Assembly (NCBI GenBank): GCA_016199105.1
Contig: JACQHI010000404.1
Span: 1 to 5,462 of the forward strand
Direction of reading: 5' to 3'
Source of the DNA: Lentisphaerota bacterium
GTDB lineage: Bacteria; Verrucomicrobiota; Kiritimatiellia; JAAZAB01
DNA length: 5,462 nt
Shown here: positions 1 through 5,016 of the stretch, one piece after another
How positions within the stretch are numbered: the first letter of the stretch is position 1
Layout of the letters: each line of letters starts with the position of its first letter
Translations under genes and position numbers: made by a program
The notes under the pieces: model-generated
Told to the model about the DNA's origin: nothing
The model's input: only the letters and a program-made list of their open reading frames with translations
The model's database searches: none

Positions 1-116
1 AGCAGCGGTCCCGTAGGTCCCGCTGTACCGGTTGATTCCGGTGGGACTCTCCGGTCAGCCGACGGACTTCGCATTGCACGCCGAACGACCAACATAACTG
101 GAGTTTCTGGCCCACC
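1..116. other. Leader region without a convincing gene
   Basis: No recognisable gene lies here. Forward frame 1 is open from base 1 to a TGA at 118-120 and could be the last ~39 codons of an upstream gene. The minus strand is also open from an ATG at 118 to the window edge. Neither translation resembles a family I know, neither has a clear ribosome binding site, and open frames this short are expected in GC-rich DNA. The only structure seen is a possible small hairpin at 16-48. Confidence 0.4.
16..48. repeat. Small two-part hairpin
   Basis: GTCCC (17-21) pairs with GGGAC (43-47), and ACCGG (27-31) pairs with CCGGT (38-42) around the loop TTGATT. A 5-nt bulge separates the two stems on the left side. 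The sequence also begins with a second GGTCCCG copy (7-13), which offers alternative pairing. No T-tract follows. It may be a structured fragment of an upstream transcript or chance pairing in GC-rich sequence. Confidence 0.3.
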
Positions 117-145
117 ATGATTCGCGTCGTCGCGACGCGAATCAT
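117..145. repeat. Perfect 13-bp inverted repeat (hairpin), TTCGCG family
   Basis: The arms at 117-129 (ATGATTCGCGTCG) and 133-145 are exact reverse complements around a 3-nt loop TCG. No run of T follows, so it is not a canonical intrinsic terminator, although it could stop or protect a transcript entering from the left. The arm word TGATTCGCGT recurs at 4888-4897 in the inverted-repeat region near the other end of the window, so it probably belongs to a dispersed repeat family. It lies about 85 bp upstream of fucI. Confidence 0.75.
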
Positions 146-174
146 ATTGCAATATTGTGCCCAGCGCTTAACAT
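144..174 (+). promoter_or_regulatory. Candidate fucI promoter with palindromic operator-like site
   Basis: ATATTGCAATAT at 144-155 is a perfect 12-bp palindrome. It contains TTGCAA (147-152), a 4/6 match to a sigma-70 -35 box, followed after 16 bp by TAACAT (169-174), a 4/6 match to a -10 box. A palindrome covering the -35 element is what a repressor operator for a sugar-catabolic gene could look like. Both boxes are weak and the regulator is unknown, so this is a proposal only. Confidence 0.3.
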
Positions 175-216
175 CCCCATCGTCAATTTTTTCAACAAAG
201 CCGTATCAGGTTCATC

Positions 217-223
217 AAGGAGA
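217..223 (+). promoter_or_regulatory. Ribosome binding site for fucI
   Basis: AAGGAGA lies 6 nt before the ATG at 230. This strong Shine-Dalgarno match fixes the fucI start at 230. It argues against the upstream in-frame ATG at 155, which would add 25 residues not expected in the family. Confidence 0.8.
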
Positions 224-229
224 GTCATC

Positions 230-2104
230 ATGAAAACCAATGCCGGTTCCTGCGCCTGTCCCGATTTCAAGCACCTGTCGAAGGCCGCCCGCGGCTTCGC
301 GCCGGCGTCCCGCGCGCTCGTCGGTCCTGTGCCGACGATTGCCATCACGCCCGTGGCGGATGGCCGCACCGGCGCCTATGAAAGCAACGTGGCCGGCACC
401 TGGCGCATGGCCGAAAAAGTCTATCGGCTGATCACCGACAACGTCCGCCTGCCGGACGGCACTCCCGTCCGTGTCGTGACGGCGCCCGAGATCGTCTATG
501 GGCCGCGCACGGGCGCCCTGGCCCAGGCCTATTACGTGAAGGAGGGCGTCAGCGCCAATATCTGGGTCAGCCGGTCCTGGGCCTACAGCGATGAGCTCAT
601 GAGCGCCTGCGCCGGCATCGGCGGGTCGGAATGGCAGCACGCGGCCTATGGCTTGAACCAGACCGACCGGCCCGGCGCCGTCTGGCTCAAGGCGTTCACG
701 GCGGCGATGGACGAAAAGCGGCGCCCGATCTTCGCCATCTACAATCCGGACCTCGAGTCGGAGGACGGCGACCTGCCGCCGTACGTGGCGGACTGCCTGC
801 TGCGGTTCGCGCGCTGCGCGGCGGCGGCGGCCGAGATGCGCGGCAAGAACTATCTCTCCATCGGCGGCGTCTCCATGGGGATCATCGGCTCCGATGCGCG
901 CCGCAACCTCATGCAGCAGGTCTTCGGGCTGGGCACGGTCTCGGTGGACATGGTGGCCGTGAAGGGCCGCATGGAGCGCGGCTTCTACGATCACGACGAG
1001 CTGGAGAAAGCCTTCCAGTTCTTCCGGAAGAACTTCAAGTTCGATTTCGGCAAGGGCAAGCGGCCGCTGCCGCCGGACGAGCTCATCCGCGAATGCCTGA
1101 AGATGACGCTCATTACGCGCGACTTGATGGTGGGGAATCCTAAACTGGCCGATCCGAAGATCGGGCAGGCGCAGGGCTTCAAGGCCGACATCGAATTGGC
1201 CCAGGGCTGCAACGCGATCATGGCCGGCACGCAGGGCCAGCGGGCCTGGACGGATCTGTATCCCAATTTCGACGTCACGGAATCCATCCTGGGCAGTTCC
1301 TTCGACTGGAACGGGTTCCGGGCGCCGTACATCGTGGCCACGGAAAACGATTCCAAGAACGGCGTCGGCATGCTGGCGGCCGGCCTGGTGTCGGGCCTGG
1401 CCCAGTTGTTCGCCGATATCCGCACGAACTGGACGCCGGCCAGCATCAAGAAGGCGACCGGCAAGGATATTTCGAAGCTCGCGCCCCAGGGCTTCATCGA
1501 TAAGCGGAATTCCGGCGCCGGCGCGCTGGATTATGCCATCGACGTGCTCTCGCTGGTGAAGGACGGCAGGACTCTCCACCCGCAGGATGTCGCGGCCGCC
1601 ATCGCGTCGAACCCGAAACTGCAGGACAAGCTGATGCGCGACGCCATCGCGGACACCACCTACATGGCCGCCTCGCTGGAATATTTCCCCGGCGACGGCC
1701 TGTCCAGCCATTACCGCACTCCGGGCGGCATCCCCATGACGGCCTATCGCTACAACGCGATCGGCAACGAGCTTACCTGCTCGGTGGTGGAAGGCGAAAC
1801 CCTCGAACTGCCCAGGGATGTCGCGGACCACGTCAGCCAAGTCACCGATCGCACCTGGCCGGAAACCTATTGGGCGCCGCGGGACATGTCGTCCTTCGAA
1901 TACATGTCGAGGATCGGTCCGAACCATGACGCCAATTCGTTCGGGCTGATCGGGGCGGACCTGCTCACGCTCAACGCCATGTTGAGGGTTCCGGTGGATT
2001 TCCATAATGTGCCGAAGGATAAAATTTTCCGGCCCACCTTCTGGGACCGGTGCGGCGGCGACGATTTCCGCGCCTGCGACAAACTCGGATCCCTGTACCG
2101 CTGA
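230..2104 (+). CDS. fucI: L-fucose isomerase
   Basis: The 624-residue product is a cytoplasmic metal-dependent ketol isomerase of the L-fucose/D-arabinose isomerase family (L-fucose to L-fuculose). Remembered E. coli FucI (591 residues) aligns over nearly the whole length. Matching blocks are PVADGR near residue 41, YLSIGGVSMGI (Met216), GTQGQRAWTD, SSFDWNG, VATENDS, FADIRTNW, the GPNH segment and a C-terminal RPTFWDR block. The expected Mn-binding residues are present as Glu372, Asp396 and His566, matching E. coli Glu337, Asp361 and His528 with the same 24-residue gap between the first two. The start at 230 is set by AAGGAGA at 217-223. An N-terminal extension of about 28 residues carrying a CAC pair (Cys8, Cys10) precedes the conserved core and has no E. 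coli counterpart. The stop overlaps the rnhC start. Fucose versus D-arabinose preference cannot be decided from sequence. No fucose kinase or fuculose-phosphate aldolase gene is in the window. Confidence 0.95.
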   Translation: MKTNAGSCACPDFKHLSKAARGFAPASRALVGPVPTIAITPVADGRTGAYESNVAGTWRMAEKVYRLITDNVRLPDGTPVRVVTAPEIVYGPRTGALAQAYYVKEGVSANIWVSRSWAYSDELMSACAGIGGSEWQHAAYGLNQTDRPGAVWLKAFTAAMDEKRRPIFAIYNPDLESEDGDLPPYVADCLLRFARCAAAAAEMRGKNYLSIGGVSMGIIGSDARRNLMQQVFGLGTVSVDMVAVKGRMERGFYDHDELEKAFQFFRKNFKFDFGKGKRPLPPDELIRECLKMTLITRDLMVGNPKLADPKIGQAQGFKADIELAQGCNAIMAGTQGQRAWTDLYPNFDVTESILGSSFDWNGFRAPYIVATENDSKNGVGMLAAGLVSGLAQLFADIRTNWTPASIKKATGKDISKLAPQGFIDKRNSGAGALDYAIDVLSLVKDGRTLHPQDVAAAIASNPKLQDKLMRDAIADTTYMAASLEYFPGDGLSSHYRTPGGIPMTAYRYNAIGNELTCSVVEGETLELPRDVADHVSQVTDRTWPETYWAPRDMSSFEYMSRIGPNHDANSFGLIGADLLTLNAMLRVPVDFHNVPKDKIFRPTFWDRCGGDDFRACDKLGSLYR

Positions 2105-3198
2105 TGAAACAGTACGGACAACAACCGGAACTGCCATGGGACTCCCGGCGCCGCGAGGCGCCGGACCCCGTCGAGCCCGAGGTCGTCAAAACGTCGTTCA
2201 CCTTCAAGCTGACGCCTGAGCAGCAGGCGACGTTGACGGCCATCCTCCGGACGGGCAATTACCGTCCGAAGGAGGTTCCCTACACGAGCATTGCCGTGGA
2301 AAGCGCCGAGTTCAATGTGGCGTTGTTCACCAGCGGCAAATGCTTGGTGCAGGGGAAGGGCGCCCGGGATTTCGTGACCTTCGTGCTGGAGCCGCAGGTG
2401 CTCAAGGAGGTCAAGCTGGGCTACGAGGAGATGCTGAATCCGGAGGCGTTCGAGCCGCACATGGGCGTGGATGAAAGCGGGAAGGGCGATTTCTTCGGAC
2501 CGCTGGTGATCGCCTCAGCCTATGCGGACCGCGACCTGACGAAGACGATGGAGAAGATGGGCGTCAAGGACAGCAAGAACATCTCCACCGACAAGCGGGC
2601 GCTCGACCTGGCCCGCGACCTCCGCAAGTTGTTGGGCAACCGCTACAGCATTGTGCCCATCGGGCCGGCGGCCTATAATCGCTTGTATCTCCAGATGCGA
2701 AGCGTGAACCGGATCTTGGCCTGGGGCCATGCGCGGGCCATCGAGAACCTGCTGGGCGTATTGCCCGACTGCCCGCGCGCCATCTCGGACCAGTTCGGCA
2801 GCAAGGAGCAGGTCGAGAAGGCCCTGATGCAGCGGGGCAAGGGCATCGAATTGGTCCAGCGGCATCGCGCGGAATCCGACATGGCCGTGGCGGCCGCCTC
2901 CATCCTCGCGCGCGGCGCGTTTCTGGACGCCCTGAAAAAACTGGGCGAGACCCACGGCGTCAAAATGCTCAAGGGCGCTTCGGACAAGGTCCGGGAATCC
3001 GCCGTCGAACTGGTGAAGAAAAAAGGCGGGCCGGTTCTTCTCGAAACGGCCAAATGCCACTTCAAGACCACGGACCAGGTGCTGAAAGAAGCCGGCCTGA
3101 CCCGGGCCGTGCTCGGACGGGAAGGGTCCGTCGTGTCCCGCCCCTCGAAGTTCCATCACCGCCCGCACGGGGAGAAACCTCCGGCGCCCGCCGGGTAA
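2104..3198 (+). CDS. rnhC: Ribonuclease HIII
   Basis: The 364-residue product should cleave the RNA strand of RNA-DNA hybrids, acting in removal of R-loops and primers. Residues about 31-113 resemble the TBP-like substrate-binding domain characteristic of RNase HIII, including an FTSGKCLVQGKGA segment. The catalytic domain begins at GVDESGKGDFFGPLV; the GKGDFFGP form separates HIII from HII. The acidic residues Asp123, Glu124, Asp229 (DQFG) and Asp259 (ESD) fit the family DEDD set and its spacing, and a DSK motif starts at Asp156. The C-terminal ~30 residues form a basic, proline-rich tail outside the core. The ATG at 2104 shares its A with the fucI TGA (TGATG) and no Shine-Dalgarno is visible, so translation is probably coupled to fucI. 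A GTG at 2050 is in frame but lies well inside fucI and would add 18 residues before the usual domain, so 2104 is preferred. Confidence 0.94.
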   Translation: MKQYGQQPELPWDSRRREAPDPVEPEVVKTSFTFKLTPEQQATLTAILRTGNYRPKEVPYTSIAVESAEFNVALFTSGKCLVQGKGARDFVTFVLEPQVLKEVKLGYEEMLNPEAFEPHMGVDESGKGDFFGPLVIASAYADRDLTKTMEKMGVKDSKNISTDKRALDLARDLRKLLGNRYSIVPIGPAAYNRLYLQMRSVNRILAWGHARAIENLLGVLPDCPRAISDQFGSKEQVEKALMQRGKGIELVQRHRAESDMAVAAASILARGAFLDALKKLGETHGVKMLKGASDKVRESAVELVKKKGGPVLLETAKCHFKTTDQVLKEAGLTRAVLGREGSVVSRPSKFHHRPHGEKPPAPAG

Positions 3199-3216
3199 AT
3201 CAGGCTGTTTTACCCG
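3192..3216. terminator. Possible bidirectional terminator between convergent genes
   Basis: CGGGTAAA (3192-3199) and TTTACCCG (3209-3216) are exact inverted arms around a 9-nt loop. The rnhC stop (TAA, 3196-3198) lies in the left arm and the stop of the minus-strand gene (TTA, 3210-3212) in the right arm. The stem is short (8 bp) and T-runs are weak, so termination efficiency is doubtful. Position and symmetry fit a shared terminator for two converging transcripts. Confidence 0.45.
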
Positions 3217-3683
3217 AGATCCTGGGTGTCGTCGGCGGATTTCTGCGATACTTCCTTCAGGATCGAATCCATCTGTTCCACCGTGTTGCGGATCAGCGCG
3301 AGTTGGCGGTTGAGCGACTGGATCGTCTTGATATTGTCGGTATAAACCCGTTCCAGGTAGCGACGGCGGAAACGCAATTCGTCCAGCTCGGTCCTGAGCG
3401 TGTTGATCTGCTCGTGGGCGGCCATCAGTTCCGTTTGAAGGGCTTCGCCGTTGGAGGGCCCGGCGTCATCCGTTGTTGTGTCGCCGGCTTCCGCCTCTTC
3501 TCCGTTCTCGGCCGGTTCTTCCGGGTAGGGGACCTGGATCTCGTTGCTGCAGTCCGGGCAGACGATCGTTCTCCCGGCGCCCTTGATGTTGATGGCCAGG
3601 CTCTTGGTGCAATACGGGCATTCGAAAAGAATGTCCGAAGGGGAAAGACCGTCCGGCTGTTCCACTGGGGTTTCGTCCGGCAT
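3210..3683 (-). CDS. Zinc-ribbon and coiled-coil protein of unknown function
   Basis: The 157-residue product has three visible parts. Residues 20-52 form a four-cysteine zinc ribbon (Cys22, Cys25, Cys42, Cys45; CPYC then CPDC, 16 residues apart). Residues 53-80 are an acidic, Gly/Thr/Pro-rich linker expected to be flexible. Residues about 81-148 are rich in Glu, Arg, Leu and Gln with heptad-like leucine/isoleucine spacing and should form an alpha-helical coiled coil. There is no signal peptide or membrane segment, so it is probably cytoplasmic. I know similar ribbons (ECPYC-KSLAI-like) from hypothetical proteins of PVC bacteria, but no function. The ATG at 3683 is chosen because AAAGGA (3691-3696 on the minus strand) sits 7 nt upstream. 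A longer open frame to 3830 would add a 49-residue stretch of no recognisable character. It converges on rnhC with an 11-bp gap and diverges from fba. It could act in oligomeric nucleic-acid or protein binding; this is a guess. Confidence 0.8.
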   Translation of the reverse strand: MPDETPVEQPDGLSPSDILFECPYCTKSLAINIKGAGRTIVCPDCSNEIQVPYPEEPAENGEEAEAGDTTTDDAGPSNGEALQTELMAAHEQINTLRTELDELRFRRRYLERVYTDNIKTIQSLNRQLALIRNTVEQMDSILKEVSQKSADDTQDLG

Positions 3684-3690
3684 AACCACG

Positions 3691-3696
3691 TCCTTT
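3691..3696 (-). promoter_or_regulatory. Ribosome binding site of the zinc-ribbon gene
   Basis: AAAGGA on the minus strand lies 7 nt before the ATG at 3683 and decides that start over more upstream in-frame starts. Confidence 0.6.
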
Positions 3697-3713
3697 CTCG
3701 AAAACTCCGCAAC

Positions 3714-3769
3714 AACCTGAAAATATGTTGGCTCAAGCCGGTCCCCAATACAAGTACAAAACCTGAAAA
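3714..3769. repeat. Direct repeat pair in the divergent intergenic region
   Basis: AACCTGAAAA occurs at 3714-3723 and again at 3760-3769, 46 bp apart. The first copy overlaps the candidate -10 of the minus-strand gene; the second sits 3 bp upstream of the fba -35 box. This arrangement could be a paired binding site for a regulator of both genes. Only two A-rich 10-bp copies exist, so coincidence is possible. Confidence 0.35.
3720..3748 (-). promoter_or_regulatory. Weak candidate promoter for the zinc-ribbon gene
   Basis: On the minus strand TTGGGG (3743-3748) and TATTTT (3720-3725) are separated by 17 bp. That gives a 3/6 -35 box and a 4/6 -10 box at the optimal spacing, with a predicted leader of roughly 30 nt. 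The match is weak and could be chance, but a promoter must lie in this divergent region. Confidence 0.25.
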
Positions 3770-3772
3770 AGA

Positions 3773-3799
3773 TTGACTCCGGAGGGAGGGGCGCATAAT
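3773..3799 (+). promoter_or_regulatory. Candidate sigma-70 promoter for fba
   Basis: TTGACT (3773-3778) matches the -35 consensus at 5/6, and CATAAT (3794-3799) matches the -10 consensus at 5/6. The spacer is 15 bp, shorter than the ideal 17. Predicted transcription would begin near 3806, leaving a leader of about 45 nt before the fba ATG. This is the best promoter match noticed in the window. Confidence 0.5.
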
Positions 3800-3837
3800 G
3801 GTGTCTTTCCGCTTTGGGTCGAAGAGTCAACCTGTGG

Positions 3838-3844
3838 AAGGAGA
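3838..3844 (+). promoter_or_regulatory. Ribosome binding site for fba
   Basis: AAGGAGA lies 6 nt before the ATG at 3851, with the same sequence and spacing as the fucI site. It fixes the fba start and excludes upstream in-frame starts from 3773, which fall inside the promoter. Confidence 0.8.
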
Positions 3845-3850
3845 ATCGGC

Positions 3851-4801
3851 ATGATCGTCACCACCCGCGAATTGTTCAAACATGCTTACGGCCAATACGC
3901 CGTGGGCGCTTACAACATCAACAACCTCGAACAGACCATGGGCCTGTTCCGGGGCAACCTGGATAGCCGGGCGCCGTTCATCATCCAGCTCTCCAAGGGC
4001 GCGCGGTCTTACACCGACAAGGGAATGCTCGAAGCCATGATCCGAGCGGCCGACCGGATATTCTCCGACGCGATCTTTGCCGTCCATCTCGATCACGGCG
4101 ACGAGGAAGCTTGCATGGATTGCATCGCCGGCGGCTTCTACAGTTCCGTCATGATCGACGCCAGCATGAAACCCTATGAGGACAACATCGCCACGACCCA
4201 ACGGGTGGTGAAGGCCGCCCATGCGAAGGGCATGGTCGTTGAGGCGGAACTCGGCCAGCTCGGCGGCGTGGAGGAACACATCTCCGTCTCCGAGGACCAG
4301 GTTCATCTCACCGAGCCCAAGCAGGCGGCCGATTTCGTCAAGCGCAGTGGCTGCGACAGCTTGGCTTGCGCCATCGGCACCAGCCACGGCGCCTACAAGT
4401 TCAGCGGCAAGCAGGGCATCCATTTCGAAATCATCGAGGCCATCCAGAAGCTTCTGCCCGGCTTCCCGCTGGTGATGCACGGGTCCAGCTCCGTGCCACA
4501 GAGCGAGGTGGACCGCATCAATGCCGCCGGCGGGAAGCTGAAGGACGCCCGGGGCGTCAACCCCGACGATTTCATCAAGGCGGCCAAACTGGGCGTGACC
4601 AAGGTCAACATCGACACCGATGGCCGCCTGGTCTGGTGCCGCGTCCACCGCGAGCATTTCAAGGAGCACACCGACAACTTCGATCTCCGGCCCCCGGGGA
4701 AAATCTTCATGACCGAATACGCCAAATATATCGGCGAGAAAAACCGTTACCTCGGCAGCGCCGGCCAATTGGATGCGGTGCGCAAAATCGTGAAGAAGTG
4801 A
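3851..4801 (+). CDS. fba: Class II fructose-bisphosphate aldolase
   Basis: The 316-residue product is a zinc-dependent aldolase that reversibly splits fructose-1,6-bisphosphate into DHAP and glyceraldehyde-3-phosphate in cytoplasmic glycolysis/gluconeogenesis. Family motifs appear in order: GAYNINN near the N-terminus, HLDHG with the catalytic Asp81 and metal ligand His82, VEAELGQLGG (Glu131/Glu133), GTSHGAYK (His179), MHGSSSVP (His210) and NIDTDGR (Asn253, Asp255), which helps bind substrate phosphate. The length and histidine positions fit the shorter class IIB type rather than the ~359-residue E. coli FbaA type. The C-terminal segment with RPPGKIF and EYAKYIGEKN resembles fructose-bisphosphate aldolases more than tagatose or ketose-phosphate variants, but substrate is not proven. 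The gene has its own promoter (3773-3799) and ribosome binding site (3838-3844), is divergent from the zinc-ribbon gene, and is followed by a strong hairpin. Confidence 0.94.
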   Translation: MIVTTRELFKHAYGQYAVGAYNINNLEQTMGLFRGNLDSRAPFIIQLSKGARSYTDKGMLEAMIRAADRIFSDAIFAVHLDHGDEEACMDCIAGGFYSSVMIDASMKPYEDNIATTQRVVKAAHAKGMVVEAELGQLGGVEEHISVSEDQVHLTEPKQAADFVKRSGCDSLACAIGTSHGAYKFSGKQGIHFEIIEAIQKLLPGFPLVMHGSSSVPQSEVDRINAAGGKLKDARGVNPDDFIKAAKLGVTKVNIDTDGRLVWCRVHREHFKEHTDNFDLRPPGKIFMTEYAKYIGEKNRYLGSAGQLDAVRKIVKK

Positions 4802-4810
4802 ATCCATGCC

Positions 4811-4862
4811 TGTAACTGCACAGGTAGGCATCCCGGGGCGGGATGTCTCCTGTGCAGTTGCG
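4811..4862 (+). terminator. Strong hairpin after fba (terminator or 3' end stabiliser)
   Basis: AACTGCACAGG (4814-4824) pairs perfectly with CCTGTGCAGTT (4849-4859), and two G-U pairs and one G-C pair can extend the base to 4811-4862. Above a small internal loop, CATCCCG (4829-4835) pairs with CGGGATG (4839-4845) around a GGG loop. It begins 9 nt after the fba stop. It lacks a downstream U-tract (CGAATATACACA follows), so it may protect the mRNA end or work with Rho rather than act as a classic intrinsic terminator. Confidence 0.65.
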
Positions 4863-4878
4863 AATATACACAATCCGA

Positions 4879-4993
4879 GATTCGCGTTGATTCGCGTGAT
4901 TAGCGGGCACATCCGAATAGCCTTTCCGCGAATAGAGGCCAAGGCGGCGAAGGGAAAGATAGTGCCCGCGAATAGCGCGAATAGACGCGAATA
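4879..4993. repeat. Long imperfect inverted repeat of 9-bp TTCGCG units
   Basis: The left arm has three consecutive units: GATTCGCGT (4879), GATTCGCGT (4889) and GATTAGCGG (4898). The right arm has three mirror units: CCGCGAATA (4966), GCGCGAATA (4975) and ACGCGAATA (4985). Arms 4879-4910 and 4962-4993 match at 26 of 32 positions, and some mismatches are G-U in RNA. The 51-nt centre holds a further unit (CCGCGAATA, 4926-4934), a decayed one (near 4912-4920) and a nested 6-bp stem, CTTTCC (4922-4927) with GGAAAG (4953-4958). It ends 23 bp before the next gene. It is noncoding and resembles a dispersed extragenic palindromic element; mechanism unknown. Confidence 0.75.
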
Positions 4994-5016
4994 AACAACC
5001 TGAGCAGTTACGATTC

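Noticed and set aside
1..120. Possible C-terminal tail of an upstream gene (frame 1, TGA at 118-120)
   Set aside because: Only about 39 codons, no recognisable sequence, and the minus strand is equally open; not enough to call a coding region.
215..2137. 640-codon open frame on the minus strand opposite fucI
   Set aside because: It mirrors fucI codon structure in GC-rich DNA, has a low-complexity Arg/Gly/Ala/His-rich translation, and matches no family, while the plus strand carries a complete enzyme with catalytic residues.
2515..3168. 217-codon minus-strand open frame inside rnhC
   Set aside because: Antisense of a well-supported RNase HIII with intact DEDD residues; no ribosome binding site or family resemblance.
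3054..3776. 240-codon plus-strand open frame across the rnhC end and the zinc-ribbon gene
   Set aside because: It overlaps two better supported genes, is composition-driven, and has no recognisable domain; the opposite strand shows a clear CxxC...CxxC ribbon.
3827..4942. 371-codon minus-strand open frame opposite fba
   Set aside because: Same antisense shadow effect; the plus strand carries full aldolase motifs and a ribosome binding site, and the minus frame would run through the intergenic hairpins.
4879..4993. CRISPR array or iteron origin
   Set aside because: Units are 9 bp, nearly contiguous and in opposed orientations; there are no 25-37 bp repeats with unique spacers, and no replication gene or DnaA-box cluster is nearby.
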